Origin: Exophiala sp. HKRS030 | Lineage: Eukaryota; Ascomycota; Eurotiomycetes; Chaetothyriales; Herpotrichiellaceae | Reading direction: 5' to 3' | DNA: 64,000 nt | Assembly: GCA_023897205.1 (NCBI GenBank) | Contig: JAHWDD010000016.1 | Span: 620,001-684,000 of the forward strand | Shown: piece after piece, positions 32,067-42,410 of the stretch | How positions within the stretch are numbered: the stretch's first letter is position 1 | Layout of the letters: every line of letters begins with the position of its first letter | Position numbers and translations under genes: made by a program | Notes under the pieces: generated by a model | Database searches by the model: none | Told to the model about the DNA's origin: nothing | Seen by the model: only the letters and a program-made list of their open reading frames with translations

Positions 32067-34322
32067 TCAAGTCCGAAGGAGCATTCTTCGATGTAGACCT
32101 CCCCAGGGAATATTCCTCCTTCTCAGGGAACCCGCACTTTTCAATTGGTAAACATTGATCCTATTCGGCCCGCCACAGAATTGAGCTTTATTGCCATCAC
32201 ATAACATCGAACAGTCGGCATCCCCGCCAGGTGCAGCCGCGCCACCATTCGTCACACCGATGTTATTGCAGAAACATTCCCTCGAGTATTCGACTCCAGC
32301 GTACGAATATCCTTTTGCATAACAGGCTTCGGCGCAGAATTGCACAGTCATGTTTGAGCTGGATGTAGAGTATGATCCTGACCCACCGAGGGACCGACCA
32401 GATACGCCATCTGTGAAACATCCTTTGTATCCGTACTGAGCTGATTGTGCTGTTATGTTGACCACCGCTGGGTTCCCTGGCTGCACAAACTGGTTGTTCT
32501 GGAATAGGCTGAGCGCACCGGGGCCACCGCATGTCTCTGTGTTGTCGCCTTTGCACTTCATGTTGCAACTCGCCGCGCTGAGCTGCGATGCAGAGCTGAG
32601 AATCGTGTTGCCGGCGAAGCACTCTCCAGAGTACTCCAGCCCGAAGTACTTGTAGTTGTTGCTCTGAGCCGTCTGGGCGCATAGCTCGATTGTCATTTTG
32701 TCGTCGGTCGTGTATTTGCCGGTCAACGTGCGACTGCCACTATTGTCTGACCAGCAGCCCATGTAAGAAGCGCCGTTGACTATAGGCCCAGTGGGCGTTG
32801 AAGAAGGGCTGGCTGCTGTTGGTGATGCTGCGACTGAAGAGCTGGCTGGCTGGTTGCTAACAATAGTCCAGACGCTGAGTCTGTTGGGACCTCCACAGTA
32901 CTCGGTGCGATTTCCTGAACAGACCATCGGGCAGTCAGTTTCAGGAGCAGTTGCGGTCGAGATGGTGTTGCCACAGTAGCACTCCCTTCCGTACTCGGTA
33001 CCAAACGTTGAAAAGCCCTTGCTCTGGCAATATGCACCACACACGGATATCGATACGGAATCGTCCTTGTACGAGTCGGATGAAAGTGCTCGACCTCCTG
33101 TGTTGTCTGAATAGCAGCCTCTATACTTGGCGGTGATGCCTGGGGAGATCGTTGTTGTTGTGTTGATGATTGGAGCCGTCCTAACCTGTCCATCAGTGTT
33201 TACGACGGGGTTGAGGCTTGGCTGAGAAGAACACACTCCTTGTGGCGCTCGCCCGGGGCCTGATGTAACCTGATTGCAGCCAGGGAGCTTCGAGAGAACA
33301 CCTTTGACTTGCTCGTTCACCAACGGAGATCTTTCGGGACAATTGGTTCCGAAATACTCATCTTGTGATGCTGCCAGTGGTGGACATTCTGAGATATTAC
33401 CCGATTCGACATCATTGATGCACTGAGCAATTGCGTCGGTCAGAACCTGACTGTCCCACCCGTTAAGGAAATCACCATGAAATCCATAGCCCGTTGTGTC
33501 ACCATTGGAGAAAACGAATTTCCCTCCATCAGATGTGTCGATGCGATTTGGATAGTAGTATATCTCGTAGAAGAGGTGAGGTAGGAGTTTTGGATGCGTT
33601 GGGGGACAGATGCCATTGTCAATCTGTGACATGTACGCCACGTGTGACTGATCAGATTTGTACAAATTGACCCCGTCCCAGCAACTAGGGAACTGGATCT
33701 GAGCTCGAAGGCCGTTCGGACAGTCAGTGCTTGCCATGTATGGTGTTTCAGGTACAGCGTGGCCATAGTTGATGCAGTTGAAGCTGACGCGATCCGCCAC
33801 GGGTCTTGACCTGAACGTGCTTGTGCCATACGTGGAAGTTGTGTTGTCATAAGAACGCATAGAAGGGTCTCCGGATACTACTTGAAACCCAGGCGGGAAG
33901 GGGACGATATTGCGTCGATCTTCACCTCGACCCAAGTAGTATACAACCGTGCCATCGTTGGGCACGTTGATAAAGGTACCGTCCCCCTTCTGATAGTACA
34001 GTAGCGGCGTCCAGTAGGCACTCTTGTCTTTCTGGATCGAACAGGTCGTGCATGACGCTGCTGTCAATGACTGGAACGTCGAGGTTGTGTTGATGTCTGG
34101 CGCAATTAGTCTTAACAAGTGTCCGGGCGCCTGGAAATTGCGACTCGACTTACTAATGGCACCAGACAGGAGGTGCACGTGGCCAGAGATAGCATTCGGG
34201 TTGATGACCGGATCTACACGTCCAGTTTGCGCAACGCCACAATTCATGCGCCAGAATGCATCAGCCGATGTCAGCAACGTGCCCAGCCCGAGAGCTGCAG
34301 AAACCGTAATTCTGGACTTCAT
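32067..34322 (-). CDS. Secreted DUF1996 protein with three C-terminal WSC domains
   Basis: ATG 34322 starts a signal peptide (MKSRITVSAALGLGTLLTSADA). A DUF1996 domain follows, with WRMNCGVAQTGRVDPVI, SGHVH, SAYWTPLLYYQKGDG and FHGDFLNGWD, extending to about residue 320. Three WSC domains (each begins YxGCxxD) end the protein, probably binding wall polysaccharide. The full open frame is 751 residues, but a perfect 57-nt intron (34153-34097, GTAAGT donor, GACTAAT branch, CAG acceptor) interrupts it in frame and would insert 19 non-family residues. Splicing gives exons 34322-34154 and 34096-32067, 732 residues, and I prefer that. The second WSC domain lacks two cysteines that the first and third keep. 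The mature protein should be extracellular or wall-associated. Confidence 0.92.
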   Translation of the reverse strand: MKSRITVSAALGLGTLLTSADAFWRMNCGVAQTGRVDPVINPNAISGHVHLLSGAISKSSRNFQAPGHLLRLIAPDINTTSTFQSLTAASCTTCSIQKDKSAYWTPLLYYQKGDGTFINVPNDGTVVYYLGRGEDRRNIVPFPPGFQVVSGDPSMRSYDNTTSTYGTSTFRSRPVADRVSFNCINYGHAVPETPYMASTDCPNGLRAQIQFPSCWDGVNLYKSDQSHVAYMSQIDNGICPPTHPKLLPHLFYEIYYYPNRIDTSDGGKFVFSNGDTTGYGFHGDFLNGWDSQVLTDAIAQCINDVESGNISECPPLAASQDEYFGTNCPERSPLVNEQVKGVLSKLPGCNQVTSGPGRAPQGVCSSQPSLNPVVNTDGQVRTAPIINTTTTISPGITAKYRGCYSDNTGGRALSSDSYKDDSVSISVCGAYCQSKGFSTFGTEYGRECYCGNTISTATAPETDCPMVCSGNRTEYCGGPNRLSVWTIVSNQPASSSVAASPTAASPSSTPTGPIVNGASYMGCWSDNSGSRTLTGKYTTDDKMTIELCAQTAQSNNYKYFGLEYSGECFAGNTILSSASQLSAASCNMKCKGDNTETCGGPGALSLFQNNQFVQPGNPAVVNITAQSAQYGYKGCFTDGVSGRSLGGSGSYSTSSSNMTVQFCAEACYAKGYSYAGVEYSRECFCNNIGVTNGGAAAPGGDADCSMLCDGNKAQFCGGPNRINVYQLKSAGSLRRRNIPWGGLHRRMLLRT

Positions 34323-34693
34323 TTTTTGTTGGCGTGATTAGAATGGCGATCACGGTTAAAAACGATTGATATGCAAGAAAGTTCATGGTGATTTCGGTCG
34401 TTATTTGTACTCTTGAGAGAGCTTGATGTTGAGGCCGAGTGGTCACTGAAAATACGTGACAGATGTCAACTGTGGTGATGGTAATTTAACAAGGCATTTC
34501 GGTTGCAATGGTGCTAGCGCATTGACCAGCGACTCTTTCTAGAATTCAACACACTCCCAGGGATGAGCAGGCATCTCGATCACCCTGAATTGTGCACTAT
34601 CCCCCTAAAACTGCCATCCTTCTCATGGAGGCCATGTGTCAACGGCTTCTGGACTTCGTATGACATCTCGCAAAGGCGATGCATCCGACTTGA
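34323..34693. other. Intergenic
   Basis: Promoter side of the WSC gene and 3' flank of sulfite oxidase. No other feature seen. Confidence 0.5.
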
Positions 34694-36417
34694 TCAGTCT
34701 TTGGATTCTCTTTTCTGCTTGGTGTACGGCACTCGATGCCACCCACTTGTGAGGTTGCCGCGGAAGTTGTAATTAGCCTCATATGACTCTGGTTGGACAT
34801 TGTAACCCTCATCAACAGCCTTGACAACGAATTGTCTACCAGCCAGACGTTTGGGGACTAGCCATCGCCAACGTGTCCAGGCCCAGGACTTGTACCCGTG
34901 GGCCTCATCGGGTAGCAGTTCCGCTTGATGCCATGATCGACCGTCATCTGAACTGACATCAACGCGTACGATTCTCCGTCCGCCGCCGGCAAATGCATAC
35001 CCTTCAACTTCTACCGCATCTTCTTCCATCCCATATACTCGAAGGAGTTTCTGGTCTTCTGCTGATCGAGGCGAGGTGTTCCGTAGGGATGTGATTGCGC
35101 TCTGGACTGGCATCTCCTGTATGGCAGGTGCCGACGACCAATCGACATCTTGCCCACCTTGATTCGGCCCGAAACACTTGTAGTCACGCTGCTGCCATTG
35201 GGATTGAGATTCTTCATCTGACAGGGTGATCTTTTTGAGCCATTTGACACTTCGCGCTGCTACATTCCCAGGTACCAATACCCTCAAAGGAAACCCATGG
35301 TCTCGAGGCAAAGGGTGACCGTTCATCTCATAAACCAGCAGCACATCTTCGCGACGGCCGATGGCTTTTTCGATGGGGATCGAGGCACCGTAAGCCTCGG
35401 CCCCTTGAAATTGGACGTGCTTCGTTTCGTTTTCGTCATACGAGTTGATGTCAAATCCCGCATCGGCAAGGACGTCCCTCAGGCGAACGCCTGTCCACAC
35501 AGCAGTGGAGATCGCGCCGATATCCCACGGTAGTCCATTGGTCGAACGTGCTTCGTCATTCATATGCTGCCGTCGATTTCCCGAGCACTGGAGTGTGCAA
35601 GTAACTTTGGTCGACGGAAACTGTGGACATTATCGTCAGCAAGATCATTATGGTCGGATGCGAGGAAATCACCGACCTTTGCCTTCAGATCCTTGATAGA
35701 ATATTCTACCTCTTCCCCATCTGGCAGCTCAATCTGAAGTTTGTGACTCTCCGGGTTCAATACTGGTACCCATAGGTGATGGCGGATATAAAACGCGTTA
35801 TTTGGAGTAATGTATGTTTTGAGGTCGTCCGGTGCAGTCTCGGCATTGAAGGGGCGATCACTATGGACCAGAAGATTCTTGTCGCGCACAGGATCATTCT
35901 TGAAAGGATCCTCGATATCATCGGATGGTACCTTACCATCAACCAAGTCGCGTGGATCTAAATCACCAATATAATACTGCTCAAGAACATCGTAGACGTC
36001 TTTCTTTTTGTGGATGGTAAAGATCTCCCAGTATGGGTCAATAACGCCTCCGACTGCTCGTAGTATCACCTCTCCACCAGGATGGTTCGGGATCCAGTCA
36101 GTAATGTCGTAAACCTTGGTTGATTTTACAACCCAGCGACGGTCCGCCGATGCTCCATGACTTCTCACTTCTGCAAGGCGGATGGTTTTGACTGGTGGAC
36201 TTTCGGCATGCACCAAGGGTTTGCCGTTTATTTGAAGAGCCAGCCACAGTCCGGCCAGGCCAAATGTTGTGAAGGCGAAACCAAGCTTGGATTTAGCCTG
36301 TCTTCGCACGAGGTGGCTTTGATTAGAGTAAGGGCGAAATGCTGTGGAAGATCTTTTTGCCATGAATGGCATCAACCTGATGCGAGAACGACATAATCTC
36401 TCGAGCGAAGACTTCAT
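34694..36417 (-). CDS. Sulfite oxidase: cytochrome b5 plus molybdopterin domains
   Basis: Two exons: 36417-35677 and 35620-34694, giving 555 residues. The intron has a weak GTCGGT donor but joins the frames so that the molybdenum-ligand motif LQCSGNRRQHMNDEARS is restored, with the cofactor Cys at residue 259. Domain order: Arg-rich mitochondrial presequence (1-45), a hydrophobic helix (about 46-61), cytochrome b5 with NHPGGE (heme His at residue 112), the Mo-pterin domain (DNAFYIRHH-like segment reading NNAFYIRHHLWVP; WDIGAISTAVWTGVRL; HGFPLRVLVPG) and a dimerisation domain (VDVSSDDGRSWHQAEL). It oxidises sulfite to sulfate and passes electrons to cytochrome c in the intermembrane space. The architecture distinguishes it from nitrate reductase, which would carry an FAD/NADH domain. 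Confidence 0.93.
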
Positions 36418-36860
36418 GATGCAGATGATCTGACTGCTGGACAATAGAGCTAAGGCATTCAGCCGATGTGTTTTTGTATATACTCGCACTTGATGGGTGA
36501 ACTCTGATTTGTTTCCCCAACAACGCCTGAGGATTGTTTGAAGAGCTTATCGGCCGTGCGACGTAGATGCTGGCGACAGAATCTTCTAGTCGCCCTCTTA
36601 TTGATTGTCAATGTCCGTCAATTAGACACCTACCACAGACACGAAAGTGCAAGGTCTCATAAGTAGCTTTCCAGTCCGAGTGACGAGGTTGAACTCTGGA
36701 AAAACACGTGACTTTGAAGTTGCTCAAGGAGGCTAAGGAGGTGTCGGTTAGCGGCCAAGTTAATAAACAAATACAGTGACTCCAGACATGTCTACTTTCT
36801 AATTCCATATTATAAACGGTCAGAGGAAAAATTCGAAAGCCACACTAGGGAACTGTCTTT
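36418..36860. other. Intergenic
   Basis: Short region between sulfite oxidase and the end of the gamma-tubulin complex gene. A CACGTGAC box is at about 36704-36711. Nothing else seen. Confidence 0.5.
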
Positions 36861-39499
36861 TCATACGAGGAAACTCCTCCGCGGTCTGGGCAAGACGCCA
36901 TCAAGTTTATCCGCTAAAATTTCAAATAGCTCTCCCATGTCCCCAGCACTTCTAGCAACGCCCCTAAGGCCTGCTGCGAGGAACACGATATGCTTCTTGA
37001 AGTCGACATGAACTTTGGTGAGTTCTTCCAACATGTCGGTATCTTCATCCAATATAAACGTGGAAAATCCTTCACCGTGCTCATTCTCGTCTTCGTCTGT
37101 GCTAGTCTCTGAGTCGTCAACGATCCCTCGTCGCCTACGACGTTGACTCCGTGCCGAAACAAACGACCCAGCTTCGAAATCGTCTGAAGCTTTCGCCTGT
37201 GACGCAAGTGGAGAACTAACCATATCCGTAAAGCGGATGCATAGATCCAAAGTCGAGATCAACGATTCTCGCAGAGGCCGCATGCGTTTGCTGCACAAGC
37301 ACGCAAACTCGACTGATGCAACGTAATCCCGGTGCACTGAAATCATTTCATCAATTGTTCCAGTCAATTGTTTCCGCATCGCCAAGGTTAATGGTCCAAT
37401 TGCGCATTCAGTCAAGTGGCCATAGATGGTATTGATGAAAAAGGACAACTGAAAGCACAGACCTCGAGCAACTTTCTGGACATCCTCTCCTCCATCGAGA
37501 GGAATATTTTGAACACAGAAATAAGCCCGTCGGTCAAGGCTGAATTTTGCGCGACGGATCTGGCTGAGGACCAGTGCGACCTTTTGATACACAGCAATCG
37601 ATTCATGGCTTATTATATTGGCTATCGGCCACGAAAGCTCATAGGACAATGCCAAAGCACCTAGAATTTTGACTGACCGCCGACGGCTCTCCATGGTTCG
37701 GGAAGAAGTGTATGCAGATCGGATTGTGATGAGATCCGTATCAACACACTCGACATCGGAAAAGACGTCGGAAAGAGCTTCGGCACAAAGAAAGCGATCA
37801 TTCCATATTTCGACACATTTGTCAACCTGATCAAACATTGGCCCTTCAAAATTTTGCCAGATGAAAGTGTTCTTGCCCAAGAAGAGGTACTCGAAGGCGT
37901 CCAACAAGCGCGTGAGACCACAATTCTCCTCAAGTAATGCTTTGAACTTGATCGTAGCGTAATCCAAACTCGAGGTCAGATACGTGCCAATGGCTGCTTC
38001 AAAGCTAGCGCAAAACGGAATGGGTGATCGCTTGGCCATTTCAAAGTTTTCAGAAACGGCGTTCGACAGTGTGCCTCGATTTCTGAGCCCATCTGAACCA
38101 GGCACCAGCCGATTCATAAAGGCCGCAGTCTTGCCGATAGTAAGAAGTTTACGGGCAGTACTTTTGAGAAATTGAGGAACAATTCTTTCATCTTGTCTAG
38201 TAATGCTGAACCAATTGTGCCAAAGAGTCATGGGTGTTAACTTAGTGGGACTCTCTGAAATGAAGAATTTTGGCGCCCCATCTTCGAGCCTACCAGTGCA
38301 CATCCAGACGTCAATCGGTTTGGAATACAGCGTGAAAGCGGCTGCGAATATTGGAAGAATCGTACGGAAAGTTTCGTCATCTGAAGACGAATGTGCAGTA
38401 TCCAGAAAAGCAAAAAGCGCATTGAGAGCCATCACAGGTTCGCTTGGTCGTAGCGAAGGCAACAATCCTATGAGATTCCGCACTGACGCACTTCTTCGAT
38501 GAAGCGAGTGAAGAATTTGTGAGAGACTTTCGTTGCCACTGTAGGAATGATCATTTAAAATCTCCGTCTGCGTTGACAAGATTGTATCCTCGAAAAGTGA
38601 AAGGCTTTCTCGGAAGTGATCCTGGATCAATTGCATGATGTTGTCCTGCTGAGGAGTTCTCAACCATTCCCGATACTTTTCAATCTCAGATCCAAGTGTA
38701 GCAAATTCCTTGATCAAATTCGAGGACACGTCGCAACGGAGATGTCCCACCTTGTAATGTGATACCGGTGCATATCCATCTGCCTTAACAACGAACATCG
38801 CAGTCGGAAGCCCCAACATCATCAGTAGCACTTCTTGAATGACTTGCTTTTCGGTCAACGATATTTCAACTGCAGGCTGTTGCCAAAATGGAAGGCGATC
38901 TATTGGCAATGTCCTGTGCGACTCCTTGGGTTCAAGATCATCGAACAACCTGGAAGACGAGTCTAAATCGGATGACCTTTTTGAGACGTGTTCGGGAGAG
39001 GTTGGAGCACTGCTCATACGCTCGTCATTGTCATCATCGGAACTGAAGTCACTGTAGGTGGGAATGTCCCAGATCCCATCTTCTCGACTGATGGGGTCAT
39101 CGGCTTCAACTTCTTGCCACGTGAGAGCCGGGGATGCTGTTCTTGTGGTCGTAATGCCTTCAGGTCTCTCACACGCCTCTGATCCAATGGACCTTCAGAC
39201 AAGTGTAGCAAAAGGTCCAGAACATCGGGAACCCAACGTTCGTCGTAGTTGCACAGATGCTTCCGACGTAAATACAATTCTGCCGCAAGGTCATCGAGGT
39301 TGAGGACTTGACATTTCTCCTCAAGTCCTACGAGTCTTTCGTTGACATCAAATTGATTTGTACGCGGGTGACTGTGGTGTTTAATGGCGCGTAAAAAATT
39401 GTCTTTGAGCTTGCGAGCCTGTATGGTTTTGTTTGATGGTGGCAGGAACGTGATGGCAAGTTCCTCCATCCACGTGTTCATGGTGGTCGTTGAAGCCAT
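36861..39499 (-). CDS. Gamma-tubulin complex component, GCP5-like, with one suspected missing base
   Basis: Spc97/Spc98-family proteins build the gamma-tubulin ring complex that nucleates microtubules at spindle pole bodies. The N-terminus (MASTTTMNTWMEELA) runs into LLLHLSEGPLDQRRVRDLKALRPQ in one frame. The following LTWQEVEADDPISREDGIWD, FSSDDDNDER and FWQQPAVEIS are in the next frame. The break falls at a G4 run on the + strand (39130-39133); one added base joins the parts and gives 879 residues. Later blocks such as VVREVLLMMLGLPTAMF-like IQEVLLMMLGLPTAMFVV and KPIDVWMCTGRLEDGAPKFFI fit GCP5 better than GCP2 or GCP3. Length is short of animal GCP5 but normal for fungi. GCP6 cannot be fully excluded. 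The 718-residue downstream open frame (from 39017) is not the natural start. Confidence 0.8.
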
Positions 39500-39800
39500 A
39501 ATAGCTTGCTCTGTCTCTCAATACAACTTCTCATGTTCTAGAGACCTGTAGAGTGCTGAACCGGTGAAGCACAATACAATCGAAGGCATGACCATGATAA
39601 GTTGGTACGAAGCAGGACGCACTGACGCGTTACTCGATCCTCGTGAACCGCAACCGTGTCGACGCCTAAGGCTCGCAGTAATCAATACGGTGGAGTACAA
39701 CATGGCTTTTCTCGGTCCCTGTGCGTAATTTCGTCAACGAGCAGATACTGAAGGGAAAGACCCGCGAAACCCTCGAAGCCTATGGACCGAACATGCTGCT
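39500..39800. promoter_or_regulatory. Shared 301-bp divergent promoter, GCP5-like / Mmc1-like
   Basis: The start codons of the two divergent genes lie 301 bp apart, so their promoters must overlap. No specific binding site is assigned. Confidence 0.6.
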
Positions 39801-41796
39801 ATGAAGCGAACTACCCAATGTTGGAGAGTTGAGAAGCTCGATGCGCTTCTCGACAATCTTTTTTTCTGTCCTTCTTGCACGACGTTGCGAACGAGTAGAC
39901 GGCCGAGAACCCTCCAACAACAGCATGCCTGGACGACAGCTAGAACCCGACCTGCCTCAACACTGACTTCGAGTACCGCAGTCAATGCCACAAAGAACAT
40001 ACCACCTCGATACAAGCCGCTGTACGATGCGCTGGGAATGTACGGAAAACAGCTTCGGCACAAGTGAACCTCAGCCGATTACAGCTTGCTTTACAAGGCC
40101 TCGAGTCGGAAGCTCCCACGACGCGGGTCGCTGTCCTAGGGCTCGACACCCAAGTGACTGCCCGAAGGTTGGTTCGACTACTACTGGCTGATGCATTGGA
40201 AGATGAGAGCAAATGGGAAAAAGACTTGTTGAACAACACACAGGATTCAGGGCAGGCATTGATACTTCGTTATGGACAGCTACCCAACACCAATCTCCAA
40301 ACGTCACGGAGATCTTTGCCTATTCTCAACATCCCTTCGGCGGTGTTAGAAAGGTACAACGTTGAAATATTAGTGTCATCTATCAGCTCACTTCGTAATG
40401 GAGAGCTATTGCAGGGCGTCGAAACGGTGACACCGGATGCCTTTCTCTCACCATCCATTGAAACCCCGACCTCGGCCACGGACGCCAAACAACTATAAGT
40501 CAGCCAGTGCACACAAGCCTTCTCGTTGCAAATGGCTTGGATGAACTTTCGGCTGCCGCAGAATTGCTGGCTTCAACGAAGTTCGTTTCCAAGGAGGATC
40601 GAGTATCGGTAAGGACCGCGGTCAACTTTCAAGATCTCAAGGCAAGAGCCTCTGCAAACATCTTGATTGTAGATGTTCAACAAGCTGAGGATGGTCTAGC
40701 GGCAATTCGCCGGTCCGTTCGTGAAGCAACAACATACGAGCATAAATGGGTCAATTCGGGATTGCCCATCGCGTCAGACTGGCTAGCTCAATCTTCGGCC
40801 CTCAACAGTAAAAAACCATTACCACCACCGGTGAGGTCCTTGGTGTCGTCAATTCTCGCCGAGGCGACACACAACCTCAATTCTCAAGCACAAAGTGAGA
40901 TAGAAACTAGTGCTAATAGAGGATTAAGCCTTGCTGTTCAAACAAACCTCGAATCAAGCATCGAAGAATTCTCCCGCAATGCTCACCAAGAGTTACAGTC
41001 CGGGCTTGCCTCCGCATGGAGTTCTCGCAACTGGCGCAAACTCGCCTGGTTCAAGCTCTTCTGGCGAGTGGACGACGTCGGTTTAATCACTGCAGATCTT
41101 ATCACCAATGCATGGCTCCCAAAGACAGAGAGAGCTGTCTATGAACTGTCTGGGCGCCTCTCACAGGTCGGAATAACTCCGGTTGAGGCGAATCTCTTGC
41201 CGCCAGCACAGGAGGTATCACACACGATCCCGGCAGCAGATCACGTGGCACCGGCAATCATTCTGCAAGCTCAGTCTACCCTCGCAACTGATCCTCCTAT
41301 GGAACCTGCTCTAATTAATACAAACGGGACGATGACCGTGACGCTAGTACCCACCACTCAGCCAGTTCCTATATCATCCTCAATCTCACGTTCTCGTGCC
41401 CAACAGATGGAAATAGCCATATTAGACCTCAGCTCCACGGCGCAGCAGATCGTGCTCAAAACGCTATCAATCAGTGGTTTGTCTGCAGGACTTTCTGCGT
41501 TGACCTATGTTTCGTTTGCAAGTGGAAGTCTCTATGAGGCGGGCACAATCTTCGCGCTTGGAACCTCGTACGCTTTGTGGCGAATGCAAGGCGACTGGTA
41601 CAACGCAACGAGAAGCCTGGAAAACAAACTTCTCGACGAAGGACGGATAGTCATTCAGAAGATCGTAGGTCGGATGAGAGACCTTGTCAAGAACGGAAGT
41701 AAAATCGAGGTAGATGAAGTTGAGCTCCAGAGCCGGTTACAGGCAGAGGCGGCTGTAAAGCGTGCGAGGGAAGAGCTAGAGCGCCTCGAAGCATGA
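39801..41796 (+). CDS. Mitochondrial Mmc1-like conserved fungal protein, with two suspected missing bases
   Basis: Three consecutive open segments in successive frames together read as one protein of 665 residues once two bases are added, near 40058-40063 (CGGCACAAG) and 40486-40494 (CCAAACAACT). The N-terminus is rich in Arg, Ser and Thr with no acidic residues for 30 positions after residue 20 (TSRRPRTLQQQHAWTTARTRP), a strong mitochondrial presequence. A segment KPLYDALGMYGKQL joins VNLSRLQLALQGLE and TRVAVLGLD; later come PVHTSLLVANGLDEL and NWRKLAWFKLFWRVDDVGLI, followed by two predicted membrane-like helices (LSISGLSAGLSALTYVSF) and a coiled-coil tail. I associate this pattern with the fungal Mmc1 family, whose function I cannot state. 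The family name is tentative; the single-gene reading is firm. Confidence 0.65.
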
Positions 41797-42410
41797 GTTT
41801 CTTGCGTCGGTCCACCGACCAGACCGATAGAATGATAATTTTAATTCACGATTGTGGTCATTAGTTCTTAACGTAATCCACTGATCTAACGCAAGGATTC
41901 AATCGCGCTCCGTTCAAAAGCTGCTCGCTTTCGCTAGCTATGACCCAGATGTGGATCCGTGAATCCCATGTTAAGTGCTATCTTTCATACTCCCGTACGT
42001 GCATTGACTAGGTAAGTGACTAACTAGTAAAAGTAAATCCCGATCCCGATTCCGCTCCCAACCCGATGCATGCTCCGGCCATAGGCAAGTCCGTCACTTG
42101 GAATGTTGGTGGTCCAAGTCGAAAGCTTAAACGCTGTCCATCCATTCGATCAATTTGCACAGCACATGTCAGATTTGTGTCACATTGGTCAACTCGAGTG
42201 GAAATCTGCCTGTTTTGTTTCTGATTCGCTCTCATGATTTATTGTTCGGCGTTCATTATCAAAGTCCTATCTAAGTCTATATCGTAGGCTTAGCCCTGTG
42301 CGGACAAGAGGCCACGAGACAATCAAGGGGAAGCCCTAGGCTCAGTTCCCTCACAAATATGCCCAAATTTCCTGTTCATAATCTCTCATCATGTAATGCA
42401 GTAAAGTAAA
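41797..42410. other. Intergenic, convergent
   Basis: 3' flanks of the Mmc1-like gene and an MFS transporter. No supported feature. Confidence 0.6.

Noticed and set aside
39100..39210. A 56-nt intron (GTCCAT...CAG) joining the two GCP5-like frames
   Set aside because: Weak donor, and it would remove the family-like DLKALRPQEQ segment. A missing base in the G4 run keeps it.
40418..40502. A 77-nt intron (GTGACA...TCAG) in the Mmc1-like gene
   Set aside because: It would remove a proline/threonine segment that looks coding (FLSPSIETPTSATD). One missing base explains the frame change and fits the pattern elsewhere.
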